Counted from the first letter of the stretch, positions 23,846 through 34,934 are shown. The stretch: DNA of 64,000 bases from Colias croceus (GCF_905220415.1 NC_059566.1:3596001-3660000), one strand, 5' to 3'. Numbers and translations: made by a program. Notes: generated by a model not told the origin, from the sequence alone.

Positions 23846-25093
23846 ATGTGTTAAATAAATAAATGTTTGAACATGGAATGGAACGTTTAATTCGAAATTT
23901 GAATTTCGAACGGTTTGATAAAGAACGCACAATTTTTGTGGAATTCGAAAGATGTTTGAATTTGGAATAGATTCGAAAGTTTCTTTTTTTGAATGTATAA
24001 TTTGAAATATGGAATTCGAATGGAATTTTAAATTTGGAATGTAAAATATTAATGCATTATATTTTGAAATTGGATTGTTAGTTTTTATTTTGATGAATAT
24101 GAATGACATTGTATTTTTTTAATATTTCATTTGTTTATCGAAAAACAAATTGAATAATAAAGAGATTAATAGAAAATATTTTTGTAAAAGCTTTTTAAAG
24201 ATTAGTATTAAAGTACGAAATGAAGTTACTCTAATGTTTATATTATGACATATTAAAAAGAAAATATGAGGGTAGTTTTCGAAAATATATTTAGGTATGC
24301 ACAAATACATATATATATTTTTAATATGTCCCTTTTTTAATTGTTTATAGGAAGAATTTTGTTATTTTAAGAAGAAATAAATAAAAGTTCTAATAATTTT
24401 CAATTTAAAATTAGTAATTACAATCGTATCACACGTACAACGTATCTATCTATTATTTTAGTTTCATCTAAATCTATTCAATAGTTTTCGTCTAAATTTG
24501 TATTTTTTTTTTTTTTAATTTATCCTTCATATTTCTACAATAATGAGATTTAGTCAGAAAAAATTCATTTTAAAATTTTTGATACATATACCATAAGTGC
24601 TCTTAATAAAAATAATTTTTAATCATTTTTCATAAATAAATATATTATAGTAAGTAGTATGGTTAGTTTTTTAGATATTTTAAAATATAAGTACATTTAG
24701 GTACCTGCAATATTTTTTAAAAACTTTTAATGAAGTTAAAATTGATTCTTTTTTTGCGTAGTCGGTTGTGTTTTTTTAAACTATGATCTCTAGTTAGGTT
24801 TTTTGATCTGAAATAAAGGTTTTAAAGTTTCTGATGGATTTTTTTAATATTTTTTTTGTAAAAAATATAGTATTGGTAGCACAAAGTTAGAGACATTTTA
24901 AAGTGAAACTTTTATTACATCGTCTCAAACTTTTTGGTCTGTGTAGCGCATGTCGCGTGACGCACGATACGTAAGATAATTATCGTACAAATACGATAAT
25001 TTTTAGTTAAATGTCTATAGTGTGAAAAAAAAGTTTCACTTTTACCGTGGTTTCATAAAACCGCACATTTTTTCTTTTTGACAAATATAATGA
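23846..25093 (+). other. 3' flank / probable 3' UTR of the IkB-like gene
   Basis: AT-rich sequence with poly(A)-signal candidates AATAAA at 23854-23859 and 24157-24162. A GAAGTGAAAC-type repeat lies at about 24898-25075. The whole stretch recurs, diverged, in duplication copy 2 (35834-37114). No coding evidence. Confidence 0.55.
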
Positions 25094-25107
25094 AAATCCA
25101 TCATCAA
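25094..25107 (+). repeat. Left target-site duplication of the array insert
   Basis: AAATCCATCATCAA, identical to 29874-29887 and present once at the empty site 37115-37128 (with one substitution, TCATCTA). Confidence 0.85.
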
Positions 25108-25180
25108 TTTATATTTTTTGGTTTTTATGGCATTCAAATGCTTTATAAATATAAATTTATAAAGAATAGAAAAAATTCGA

Positions 25181-25255
25181 TCACGAGGCGGGACTTGAAC
25201 CCGCATCCTTCGCGCCATTCCGGGGCGGATGCCTAACCAACTCAGCCACTCGTGA
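25181..25255 (-). ncRNA. tRNA-like gene, left-arm unit 1 (outermost)
   Basis: Reverse complement of the reference copy at 26671, same boxes, with the terminator run toward lower coordinates. Confidence 0.72.
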
Positions 25256-25490
25256 CCCGCCTGAGCAATCGAATTTATTCTATCCTTTCAGTTTTATGTG
25301 TCTTAAGGGACACACCGCGCGCCATCTATTGAGATGATTTAACAACCATTTCAACCAATATGAAGCACTTTTCAGTGAATACAATATTGTAACGATGGAA
25401 CACGACCTTTTCTTGAATTTATATTTTTTGGTTTTTATGGCATTCAAATGCTTTATAAATATAAATTTATAAAGAATAGAAAAAATTCGA

Positions 25491-25565
25491 TCACGAGGCG
25501 GGACTTGAACCCGCATCCTTCGCGCCATTCCGGGGCGGATGCCTAACCAACTCAGCCACTCGTGA
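25491..25565 (-). ncRNA. tRNA-like gene, left-arm unit 2
   Basis: Identical by eye; 310 bp from its neighbour. Confidence 0.72.
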
Positions 25566-25800
25566 CCCGCCTGAGCAATCGAATTTATTCTATCCTTTCA
25601 GTTTTATGTGTCTTAAGGGACACACCGCGCGCCATCTATTGAGATGATTTAACAACCATTTCAACCAATATGAAGCACTTTTCAGTGAATACAATATTGT
25701 AACGATGGAACACGACCTTTTCTTGAATTTATATTTTTTGGTTTTTATGGCATTCAAATGCTTTATAAATATAAATTTATAAAGAATAGAAAAAATTCGA

Positions 25801-25875
25801 TCACGAGGCGGGACTTGAACCCGCATCCTTCGCGCCATTCCGGGGCGGATGCCTAACCAACTCAGCCACTCGTGA
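25801..25875 (-). ncRNA. tRNA-like gene, left-arm unit 3
   Basis: Identical by eye. Confidence 0.72.
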
Positions 25876-26110
25876 CCCGCCTGAGCAATCGAATTTATTC
25901 TATCCTTTCAGTTTTATGTGTCTTAAGGGACACACCGCGCGCCATCTATTGAGATGATTTAACAACCATTTCAACCAATATGAAGCACTTTTCAGTGAAT
26001 ACAATATTGTAACGATGGAACACGACCTTTTCTTGAATTTATATTTTTTGGTTTTTATGGCATTCAAATGCTTTATAAATATAAATTTATAAAGAATAGA
26101 AAAAATTCGA

Positions 26111-26185
26111 TCACGAGGCGGGACTTGAACCCGCATCCTTCGCGCCATTCCGGGGCGGATGCCTAACCAACTCAGCCACTCGTGA
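26111..26185 (-). ncRNA. tRNA-like gene, left-arm unit 4 (next to centre)
   Basis: Identical by eye; the last leftward copy before the inversion centre. Confidence 0.72.
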
Positions 26186-26400
26186 CCCGCCTGAGCAATC
26201 GAATTTATTCTATCCTTTCAGTTTTATGTGTCTTAAGGGACACACCGCGCGCCATCTATTGAGATGATTTAACAACCATTTCAACCAATATGAAGCACTT
26301 TTCAGTGAATACAATATTGTAACGATGGAACACGACCTTTTCTTGAATTTATATTTTTTGGTTTTTATGGCATTCAAATGCTTTATAAATATAAATTTAT

Positions 26401-26470
26401 AAATTTATAAATTTATAAATTTATATTTATAAAGCATTTATAAATTTATAAATTTATAAATTTATATTTA
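26401..26470. repeat. AT-rich inversion centre of the array
   Basis: Repeats of AAATTTAT around two TTTATATTTATAAAGCATTT blocks join the left and right arms head to head. It is palindromic at small scale, so it could form the loop of a very large hairpin. Confidence 0.8.
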
Positions 26471-26670
26471 TAAAGCATTTGAATGCCATAAAAACCAAAA
26501 AATATAAATTCAAGAAAAGGTCGTGTTCCATCGTTACAATATTGTATTCACTGAAAAGTGCTTCATATTGGTTGAAATGGTTGTTAAATCATCTCAATAG
26601 ATGGCGCGCGGTGTGTCCCTTAAGACACATAAAACTGAAAGGATAGAATAAATTCGATTGCTCAGGCGGG

Positions 26671-26745
26671 TCACGAGTGGCTGAGTTGGTTAGGCATCCG
26701 CCCCGGAATGGCGCGAAGGATGCGGGTTCAAGTCCCGCCTCGTGA
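26671..26745 (+). ncRNA. tRNA-like Pol III gene, right-arm unit 1 (reference copy)
   Basis: Acceptor stem TCACGAG/CTCGTGA pairs perfectly (7 bp). The D arm is of three-base-pair type (GCT/GGC) with GTTGG. The T arm GCGGG-TTCAAGT-CCCGC pairs perfectly. The A box TGGCTGAGTTGG and B box GGTTCAAGTCC fit consensus, and a TTTTTT terminator lies at 26751-26756. The anticodon arm is irregular: CGCC/GGCG with a bulge, loop CCGGAAT, lacking U33. By position the anticodon would read GGA (Ser), but the missing U33 argues against a decoding tRNA. Most likely a Pol III-transcribed tRNA-like RNA. Confidence 0.72.
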
Positions 26746-26980
26746 TCGAATTTTTTCTATTCTTTATAAATTTATATTTATAAAGCATTTGAATGCCATA
26801 AAAACCAAAAAATATAAATTCAAGAAAAGGTCGTGTTCCATCGTTACAATATTGTATTCACTGAAAAGTGCTTCATATTGGTTGAAATGGTTGTTAAATC
26901 ATCTCAATAGATGGCGCGCGGTGTGTCCCTTAAGACACATAAAACTGAAAGGATAGAATAAATTCGATTGCTCAGGCGGG

Positions 26981-27055
26981 TCACGAGTGGCTGAGTTGGT
27001 TAGGCATCCGCCCCGGAATGGCGCGAAGGATGCGGGTTCAAGTCCCGCCTCGTGA
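26981..27055 (+). ncRNA. tRNA-like gene, right-arm unit 2
   Basis: Identical by eye; the spacing of 310 bp continues. Confidence 0.72.
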
Positions 27056-27290
27056 TCGAATTTTTTCTATTCTTTATAAATTTATATTTATAAAGCATTT
27101 GAATGCCATAAAAACCAAAAAATATAAATTCAAGAAAAGGTCGTGTTCCATCGTTACAATATTGTATTCACTGAAAAGTGCTTCATATTGGTTGAAATGG
27201 TTGTTAAATCATCTCAATAGATGGCGCGCGGTGTGTCCCTTAAGACACATAAAACTGAAAGGATAGAATAAATTCGATTGCTCAGGCGGG

Positions 27291-27365
27291 TCACGAGTGG
27301 CTGAGTTGGTTAGGCATCCGCCCCGGAATGGCGCGAAGGATGCGGGTTCAAGTCCCGCCTCGTGA
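27291..27365 (+). ncRNA. tRNA-like gene, right-arm unit 3
   Basis: Identical by eye. Confidence 0.72.
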
Positions 27366-27600
27366 TCGAATTTTTTCTATTCTTTATAAATTTATATTTA
27401 TAAAGCATTTGAATGCCATAAAAACCAAAAAATATAAATTCAAGAAAAGGTCGTGTTCCATCGTTACAATATTGTATTCACTGAAAAGTGCTTCATATTG
27501 GTTGAAATGGTTGTTAAATCATCTCAATAGATGGCGCGCGGTGTGTCCCTTAAGACACATAAAACTGAAAGGATAGAATAAATTCGATTGCTCAGGCGGG

Positions 27601-27675
27601 TCACGAGTGGCTGAGTTGGTTAGGCATCCGCCCCGGAATGGCGCGAAGGATGCGGGTTCAAGTCCCGCCTCGTGA
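27601..27675 (+). ncRNA. tRNA-like gene, right-arm unit 4
   Basis: Identical by eye. Confidence 0.72.
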
Positions 27676-27910
27676 TCGAATTTTTTCTATTCTTTATAAA
27701 TTTATATTTATAAAGCATTTGAATGCCATAAAAACCAAAAAATATAAATTCAAGAAAAGGTCGTGTTCCATCGTTACAATATTGTATTCACTGAAAAGTG
27801 CTTCATATTGGTTGAAATGGTTGTTAAATCATCTCAATAGATGGCGCGCGGTGTGTCCCTTAAGACACATAAAACTGAAAGGATAGAATAAATTCGATTG
27901 CTCAGGCGGG

Positions 27911-27985
27911 TCACGAGTGGCTGAGTTGGTTAGGCATCCGCCCCGGAATGGCGCGAAGGATGCGGGTTCAAGTCCCGCCTCGTGA
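27911..27985 (+). ncRNA. tRNA-like gene, right-arm unit 5
   Basis: Identical by eye. Confidence 0.72.
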
Positions 27986-28220
27986 TCGAATTTTTTCTAT
28001 TCTTTATAAATTTATATTTATAAAGCATTTGAATGCCATAAAAACCAAAAAATATAAATTCAAGAAAAGGTCGTGTTCCATCGTTACAATATTGTATTCA
28101 CTGAAAAGTGCTTCATATTGGTTGAAATGGTTGTTAAATCATCTCAATAGATGGCGCGCGGTGTGTCCCTTAAGACACATAAAACTGAAAGGATAGAATA
28201 AATTCGATTGCTCAGGCGGG

Positions 28221-28295
28221 TCACGAGTGGCTGAGTTGGTTAGGCATCCGCCCCGGAATGGCGCGAAGGATGCGGGTTCAAGTCCCGCCTCGTGA
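28221..28295 (+). ncRNA. tRNA-like gene, right-arm unit 6
   Basis: Identical by eye. Confidence 0.72.
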
Positions 28296-28530
28296 TCGAA
28301 TTTTTTCTATTCTTTATAAATTTATATTTATAAAGCATTTGAATGCCATAAAAACCAAAAAATATAAATTCAAGAAAAGGTCGTGTTCCATCGTTACAAT
28401 ATTGTATTCACTGAAAAGTGCTTCATATTGGTTGAAATGGTTGTTAAATCATCTCAATAGATGGCGCGCGGTGTGTCCCTTAAGACACATAAAACTGAAA
28501 GGATAGAATAAATTCGATTGCTCAGGCGGG

Positions 28531-28605
28531 TCACGAGTGGCTGAGTTGGTTAGGCATCCGCCCCGGAATGGCGCGAAGGATGCGGGTTCAAGTCCCGCCT
28601 CGTGA
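28531..28605 (+). ncRNA. tRNA-like gene, right-arm unit 7
   Basis: Identical by eye. Confidence 0.72.
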
Positions 28606-28840
28606 TCGAATTTTTTCTATTCTTTATAAATTTATATTTATAAAGCATTTGAATGCCATAAAAACCAAAAAATATAAATTCAAGAAAAGGTCGTGTTCCA
28701 TCGTTACAATATTGTATTCACTGAAAAGTGCTTCATATTGGTTGAAATGGTTGTTAAATCATCTCAATAGATGGCGCGCGGTGTGTCCCTTAAGACACAT
28801 AAAACTGAAAGGATAGAATAAATTCGATTGCTCAGGCGGG

Positions 28841-28915
28841 TCACGAGTGGCTGAGTTGGTTAGGCATCCGCCCCGGAATGGCGCGAAGGATGCGGGTTCA
28901 AGTCCCGCCTCGTGA
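28841..28915 (+). ncRNA. tRNA-like gene, right-arm unit 8
   Basis: Identical by eye. Confidence 0.72.
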
Positions 28916-29150
28916 TCGAATTTTTTCTATTCTTTATAAATTTATATTTATAAAGCATTTGAATGCCATAAAAACCAAAAAATATAAATTCAAGAAAAGG
29001 TCGTGTTCCATCGTTACAATATTGTATTCACTGAAAAGTGCTTCATATTGGTTGAAATGGTTGTTAAATCATCTCAATAGATGGCGCGCGGTGTGTCCCT
29101 TAAGACACATAAAACTGAAAGGATAGAATAAATTCGATTGCTCAGGCGGG

Positions 29151-29225
29151 TCACGAGTGGCTGAGTTGGTTAGGCATCCGCCCCGGAATGGCGCGAAGGA
29201 TGCGGGTTCAAGTCCCGCCTCGTGA
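29151..29225 (+). ncRNA. tRNA-like gene, right-arm unit 9
   Basis: Identical by eye. Confidence 0.72.
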
Positions 29226-29460
29226 TCGAATTTTTTCTATTCTTTATAAATTTATATTTATAAAGCATTTGAATGCCATAAAAACCAAAAAATATAAATT
29301 CAAGAAAAGGTCGTGTTCCATCGTTACAATATTGTATTCACTGAAAAGTGCTTCATATTGGTTGAAATGGTTGTTAAATCATCTCAATAGATGGCGCGCG
29401 GTGTGTCCCTTAAGACACATAAAACTGAAAGGATAGAATAAATTCGATTGCTCAGGCGGG

Positions 29461-29535
29461 TCACGAGTGGCTGAGTTGGTTAGGCATCCGCCCCGGAATG
29501 GCGCGAAGGATGCGGGTTCAAGTCCCGCCTCGTGA
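29461..29535 (+). ncRNA. tRNA-like gene, right-arm unit 10
   Basis: Identical by eye. Confidence 0.72.
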
Positions 29536-29770
29536 TCGAATTTTTTCTATTCTTTATAAATTTATATTTATAAAGCATTTGAATGCCATAAAAACCAAAA
29601 AATATAAATTCAAGAAAAGGTCGTGTTCCATCGTTACAATATTGTATTCACTGAAAAGTGCTTCATATTGGTTGAAATGGTTGTTAAATCATCTCAATAG
29701 ATGGCGCGCGGTGTGTCCCTTAAGACACATAAAACTGAAAGGATAGAATAAATTCGATTGCTCAGGCGGG

Positions 29771-29845
29771 TCACGAGTGGCTGAGTTGGTTAGGCATCCG
29801 CCCCGGAATGGCGCGAAGGATGCGGGTTCAAGTCCCGCCTCGTGA
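29771..29845 (+). ncRNA. tRNA-like gene, right-arm unit 11 (outermost)
   Basis: Last copy. The array stops 28 nt later, after the T-run and CTATTCTTTATAAATTT, so the right edge is just 3' of the Pol III terminator, whereas the left edge falls deeper in the unit. Confidence 0.72.
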
Positions 29846-29873
29846 TCGAATTTTTTCTATTCTTTATAAATTT

Positions 29874-29887
29874 AAATCCATCATCAA
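29874..29887 (+). repeat. Right target-site duplication of the array insert
   Basis: AAATCCATCATCAA; directly after it, the sequence resumes colinearity with copy 2 (CTTTTATT...TTTTAACTTAAGC). Confidence 0.85.
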
Positions 29888-30606
29888 CTTTTATTAATGT
29901 ATTTTAACTTAAGCATAATATTTTTATAGGTTTTGGCTAGCTTAACTTGCCTATAACTTGATATTAAGGTAATAACTTAGGGTTATATTAAGTTACATAA
30001 CAATTTGATAAGAAACAGTTTAAATTCCCACTTTTTCGAAAAACTTCGTCACTCCGAAATGGCTTGACCGATATTATGAAACTTTGTGTATTTGATAGGT
30101 CGTGATTTGATAAGAATGATATCGTATCGCCGCTGTATCCCACATTTTTATAATAAAATTTTATATTTTACATTTAATTCTTAAGTTTGAGAAGAGAAAT
30201 AAATAAATCTTCTATAAGATTAAAATATCAAATTAACGATTTGATTTTAAGATACACGTAAAAAAATAAAAAATAAGTGTTATTATTAAGTTGAAAGTCA
30301 TAAAATTTTAATACATAATATAATACTTATGTATGTATATTAATCTAGTATTTGGCATTTTTGTAAAAAAAAATTCTTATGCCGGGTCTAATTATTGTAT
30401 TCAATATAATATTGAGTTTGAGAGATGTTTTTTATTTATAGATTTATTCACAAAATAATAATTAGCACTTTTTTTTTAATACTTTCACCAAACATTGCCT
30501 TATTTAACGGTAAAACTGTAAAATCAACTAAGATTTTTTTATAAAAGCGCGTGTGTGCTTAGGTATCTTACGTTTCAGAAGTGAAACTTCTTTCGTTTTC
30601 AAAGAT

Positions 30607-30766
30607 AAACCCGCATAGTTCCCGTTCCCGTGGAATTTCCGGGATAAAACCTATGTGTGCTAAATTTCATTGTTATCGGTTCAGTAGTATTTGCGTGAAA
30701 GAGTAACAAACATACATACACATACATCCATCCTCACAAACTTTCGCATTTATAATATTAGTAGGA
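30607..30766 (-). mobile_element. Helitron-like element, type D (partial)
   Basis: 3' end lost; paralogue in copy 2 at about 37850-37997. Confidence 0.65.
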
Positions 30767-31137
30767 TAGGATTTCTAAAGCGATAGTAGGCCACACTAGT
30801 AATTATTTGATTATAATTTCTTTGCTGTGTCAAAATCTATCTTAAAAAAATTACTCGACTGTGCAAGAAAGAGGGTTATGTTCTGATTGTATTTATTATG
30901 GAAATCCACGGAATTTCAAAAAAAGCTGAGCATGTTACTTTTTATTAAGATGCAATAAATAAAAAACATGAATTTTCATTGCTGTTTCATTTTTAAACCG
31001 ACTTCAAAAAAAAGAAAAGGTTCTCAATTCGGCCGGTATATTTTTTATTTTATTTTACTGTTACATATTTTGCAAGTTACCTAGAACACTTCGTGTCTCT
31101 GTATTTTGAATTAAATATTATTAGGTACAATCTAATA

Positions 31138-31366
31138 TCTTAATATATATTATAAAGGCGAAAGTTTGTATGGTTGTATGGATGTATGGATGTTTGTTAC
31201 TCTTTCACGTAAAAACTACTGAACCGATTACAATGAAATTTAGAACACTAATAGAGGGTAACTTGGATTAACACATAGGATAGTTTTTATCCCGGAAATC
31301 CCACGGGAACGCGAACTATGCGGGTTTTCCTTTGCAAACGCGGGCGAAGCCGCGGGCGGAAACTAG
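31138..31366 (+). mobile_element. Helitron-like element, type D
   Basis: Ends CTAG. Copy 2 has a different, B-like body at this place (38155-38320) with the same tail, so the two copies were remodelled differently. Confidence 0.7.
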
Positions 31367-31434
31367 TATATTAATATTTTTAAGTACATCTCAAGCGTAT
31401 TCCGCAGACAACTAATATACATATTACATATACA

Positions 31435-31601
31435 TCTTAATATATATAAATCTCGTGTCACAATGTTTGTCCTCAATGGACTCCCAAACCACTTAACCGA
31501 TTATAATAAAATTCGCACACCATGTGCAGTTCGATCCAACTTGAGAGATAGGATAGTTTAAACATGTAGGTACCACGGGCGAAGCCGGGGCGGACCACTA
31601 G
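31435..31601 (+). mobile_element. Helitron-like element, type G
   Basis: Type G: CTCGTGTCACAATGTTTGTC, ATTCGCACACCATGTGCAGT, CTAG end; not present at the copy 2 site. Confidence 0.7.
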
Positions 31602-31847
31602 TATATATATATATGTATTTATAAAATTACATTACCTATTTCTACTTATAAATTCTATCTTTCAGCATTATTGTTGTTAAATCTGTAAATTTTTGATCAA
31701 TAAATATTTTTTTGTAAACTGAGTGTTTGATTTATAGTAGGTATACCTTACCTTACTAGTAACATAGGTAAGTATTTAAATTTAAGATTACTAATACCTA
31801 ATACAATGTAGAGGGGAAAGAATGAATATAAAAAACGTTTAATTAAA

Positions 31848-32062
31848 TCTATACTATTAAAATTATAAAGCTGACGAGTTTGTTTGAAAGCGTTCTCAAT
31901 AATTACTACTGGTCCAATTTGAAAAAAAATTTCGGTGTTAGATAGGCTCCCAATTTATCGAGGAAGGCTATCTAACACCGAAGCTAAGGCTATATAATAT
32001 TATCATCGCGCTAAGACCAATAGGAGCGGAGCAATGCGAGTAAAACCGCGGGGCATATCTAG
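31848..32062 (+). mobile_element. Helitron-like element, type A, copy 1
   Basis: Contains an internal inverted GATAGCCTTCC/GGAAGGCTATC. Paralogue 38621-38832. Confidence 0.7.
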
Positions 32063-32123
32063 TTTTCAATATAAAGTGTACCTAGTCAATGAAAATGATC
32101 CACTGTATGCTACTATTCATTGA

Positions 32124-32415
32124 CCGCCTCCTTGGTACAGTGATTGACGTGTGAGCGTAGAACCGAGAGGTCCTGGGTTCCATTCCCGGTGGAGACGAGG
32201 AAAAAAAATGTCTCGGTCTGACTGGACAGAGAAGGCTGATCACCTACTTGTCCCTAAAGATAAATCCATCTGTGAAACAGATGTATGCATAATGCATCTG
32301 CCCCTATCTGCCCCTTGCCCCACAAGGGGACATGGGACTTCACTTTACAGTCGCATTAATACAGCGCCCGCGCCAGTGCAGTACAACTAACAATAATTAA
32401 TAATTGTTAAAAAAA
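32124..32415 (+). mobile_element. tRNA-derived SINE (family 2), duplication copy 1
   Basis: Same head and body; B box mutated to GGTTCCATTCC. Shared with copy 2, so older than the duplication. Confidence 0.78.
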
Positions 32416-32998
32416 ATAAATTCGATATTATGCAATTTGCTACATTAATTGTTGTATTGTTATTGTATGTTATGGAATAAGGATTACATAGTCTTGTGCT
32501 CTGACGAGGACGGTTTGCGCTCGTCTATTAAATTATTTATGGTATGTCTTTCGCGGAGGCGGTAAACATTTGGTTGGATATTGTAATATTTTAATATCGG
32601 AATATACAATGATGTGTAATTTTCTATTAATTCATCGTATATAGCTTTATATTCATTGGTTTTACGAGCTTTTTTACGACGCATTTGTTACCAATTTTTT
32701 AATTTATTTTGTGTTATTTGTTAGTGAGTTACCTTTGTTTAGTGATTTATTGAATCTGGGTGTCTCGTTGACAGTGCCAACTCGACGGTGACGTAATTTT
32801 CGAATTACTCCATAGCTTTCTGCGACTCTGCTACAATTTAGTTCTAGCGCCATCTATGTTAATTCCACCGTACTACTTCAAAGTTTCGGATAAATTGTTA
32901 GATTAGTTAATTGTTCTAATTGATAGATGGCGCAAAATTCAATAATCAATTTGTTATCATTGAATGCAATAAAATATAATAATAAATTAGGGTGTATT

Positions 32999-33151
32999 CA
33001 GAAAGAAAGCTTGAAACTTATAAGCGCTTATCGGCGCTTGTCAATGCTGGTTTTGACAAGCTTGTCAATGCTGGTTTTGACAAGCTGGTTTGAGCATTGA
33101 CAAGCGCCGATAAGCGCATATAAGTTTCAAGCTTTCTTTCTGAATACGCCC
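32999..33151. mobile_element. MITE with TTA target duplication, absent from copy 2
   Basis: GGGTGTATTCAGAAAGAAAG inverted as ...CTTTCTGAATACGCCC, flanked by TTA. The paralogous site near 39755 lacks it, so it inserted after the segmental duplication. TTA duplication fits PIF/Harbinger. Confidence 0.8.
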
Positions 33152-33647
33152 TTAGGCAGTAGCAGCAGTAGTATATATAATAATAATTGAGGCAGTATTA
33201 AAAAGCAGTTTTGGTAAGTTTAAAAATTATAAACGGAGAGTTTAATAAATAGTTCAGCAGATATAAGCTAAGCAGTAAAGTAATCAAAAACGAGTAATTA
33301 AAATTTTTATTAAAATTAGTTCGGTCATACTTGTATACGTAGTATATTATTATTAGTCTGTGGTCATACATATCTAAAATTAAGAACTTGTTTCGTCATT
33401 ACATTTCTTGAGACATTTTCAAATACATAAATTAAACAGAACATATCCAAAAGCTCGATTTCTATATGTAGGTACATAATATATTGATTGTTATTCATAT
33501 TTGTTATACTTGTTTTTTGCATTCTTCTCTACAGAGAAGAGATATTAGTAGTTCAAAAAGGGACTATTCATACACACTTGTATTTAGTTAAAAATAATAT
33601 TTCTTAGGTATGAAAAGGCAAAAATTGAATTGCTTTTTAGTTACTAA

Positions 33648-33808
33648 TCACTACATAGTATAAAAAGTCGCTCTCTGTCCCTTTGTATGCTTAAATCTAA
33701 ACTACGCATCGGATTTTGATGCGGTTTTTTTTTAATAGGAGTGATTCAAAAGGAAGGTTTTAGTATATAATTTATTAGGTTTTAGAAAAGCCGCGGGCGG
33801 TAAGCTAG
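33648..33808 (+). mobile_element. Helitron-like element, type C, copy 1
   Basis: Paralogue 40203-40366. Confidence 0.7.
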
Positions 33809-33938
33809 TGTAACAATAAATAAAACTAACAATTATGATGTACCTATTAAATTTTCGGTGTTCTGTGAATATCCCCCACATAATTCTTTCGGTGTTAGAT
33901 ATCCCATTTATCGAGGAAGCTGGAAGGCTTATAGGCTA

Positions 33939-34117
33939 CTAGCGGTCCGCCCCGGCTTCGCCGGTGGTACATATTTCGCAATAAAAAGTAGCCTATGTCC
34001 TTTCTCGGGTATCAAAATATCTCCATACCAAATTTCATGCCAATTGGTTCAGTAGTTTAGGCGTGATTGAGTAACAGACAGACAGAGCTACTTTCGCATT
34101 TATAATATTAGTATGGA
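33939..34117 (-). mobile_element. Helitron-like element, type B/E, with empty site in copy 2
   Basis: CTAG 33939-33942, TC end at 34117. The copy 2 site (about 40480) reads straight through GGCTATATATCACGC, giving a second clean A^T insertion without target duplication. Confidence 0.82.
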
Positions 34118-34718
34118 TATATCACGCTAGGCAATGCAGCAATGCGGATAGAACCGCGGGGCACATCTAGTAATATTATAAAGCTTAATTGTTTGTTTGT
34201 TTGAACGCTCTATCTCAGGAACTACCGAGGAAGGCTACTTCTCTATAAGTGATATTAGTAGCATCAAGTTAGAGTACACATAAATATATGTTTTTTTTAA
34301 GATTGGGTAAAGAATCAAATAAAACCACAGCTTAAGGTCGCATTCTGTATTCACTAATTCGAGTTCCACACATTTACAATCGATACATTCACACTACATT
34401 AAATGCAAGATACAAAATTTTACAATAAAATATGAACACATCTGCCATTTCTGGTGATATTCCCGTGAAATATACTCATTTATAATATTTTCTACAGATA
34501 AAATTGATATTACATATAATAATTTGGCGATGCATTTTTATATTATAGATAAAGGTTTAAAATATAAACATTGCCATTTTTGTCAAATTTTTTTATTACG
34601 TTCTATCTCAGACAACTAAAAATTCAACTATGTCATCTTAAACAACAAATCCGTTTCCGGAATATACAGTGATAACTTGCTTCTGCCCGTTAACTCGAAC
34701 CTTCTCTTTTATTTCTTA

Positions 34719-34907
34719 CTAGCTTACCGCCCGCGGCTTCGCCCGCTTTGTCTAAAACCTAATAAATTATATACTAAAACCTTCCTCTTGAATCACTCTA
34801 TCTTTTAAAAAAAAACCGCATCAAAATCCGTTGCGTAGTTTTAAAGATTTAAGCATACAAAGGGGCATAGGGACAGAGAAAGCGAGTTTGTTTTATACTA
34901 TGTAGTG
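34719..34907 (-). mobile_element. Helitron-like element, type C, copy 2
   Basis: Paralogue of 22778-22965, 27 nt upstream of the duplicated exon. Confidence 0.75.
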
Positions 34908-34934
34908 ATTAATGTTTTTATTTATTTTTTTCAG

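Larger units (their letters stand above)
25108..29873. mobile_element. 4.77-kb insert: inverted tandem array of 310-bp tRNA-like units
   Basis: Fifteen copies of a 310-bp unit: four inverted (25108 to about 26400), then an AT-rich centre, then eleven direct (to 29873). The insert is flanked by AAATCCATCATCAA at 25094-25107 and 29874-29887. The paralogous site in copy 2 (37115-37128) has this sequence once and no array. So the array arrived, or was kept, as one unit with a 14-bp target-site duplication, as expected for LINE-type target-primed insertion or another staggered-cut mechanism. It has no coding capacity: the recurring 82-codon frames start inside the tRNA-like gene and are by-products. 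Units look identical, implying very recent amplification or homogenisation. Confidence 0.85.
22577..34521 (+). repeat. Tandem segmental duplication, copy 1 (11.9 kb with inserts)
   Basis: Begins ATTTGGCGATGC, inside the remnant of a Helitron-like element, and ends at ATTACATATA. It matches 34522-40922 in order: exon 7, terminal exon, 3' flank, SINE, Helitrons. It is longer because it holds the 4.77-kb array, a Helitron at 23143-23379, another at 33939-34117 and a MITE at 32999-33151, all absent from copy 2. Confidence 0.9.

Noticed and set aside
26671..26745. Bona fide serine tRNA cluster
   Set aside because: U33 is missing, the anticodon stem is bulged, and GGA is not the usual eukaryotic serine anticodon; kept as tRNA-like only.
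25280..29746. Thirteen identical 82-codon open frames beginning MARRMRVQVPP
   Set aside because: They start inside the tRNA-like gene and cross its terminator and AT-rich spacer. They recur only because the 310-bp unit recurs; nothing suggests a protein.
25108..29873. CRISPR array
   Set aside because: Units are identical throughout with no variable spacers, in a eukaryotic context with Pol III boxes.
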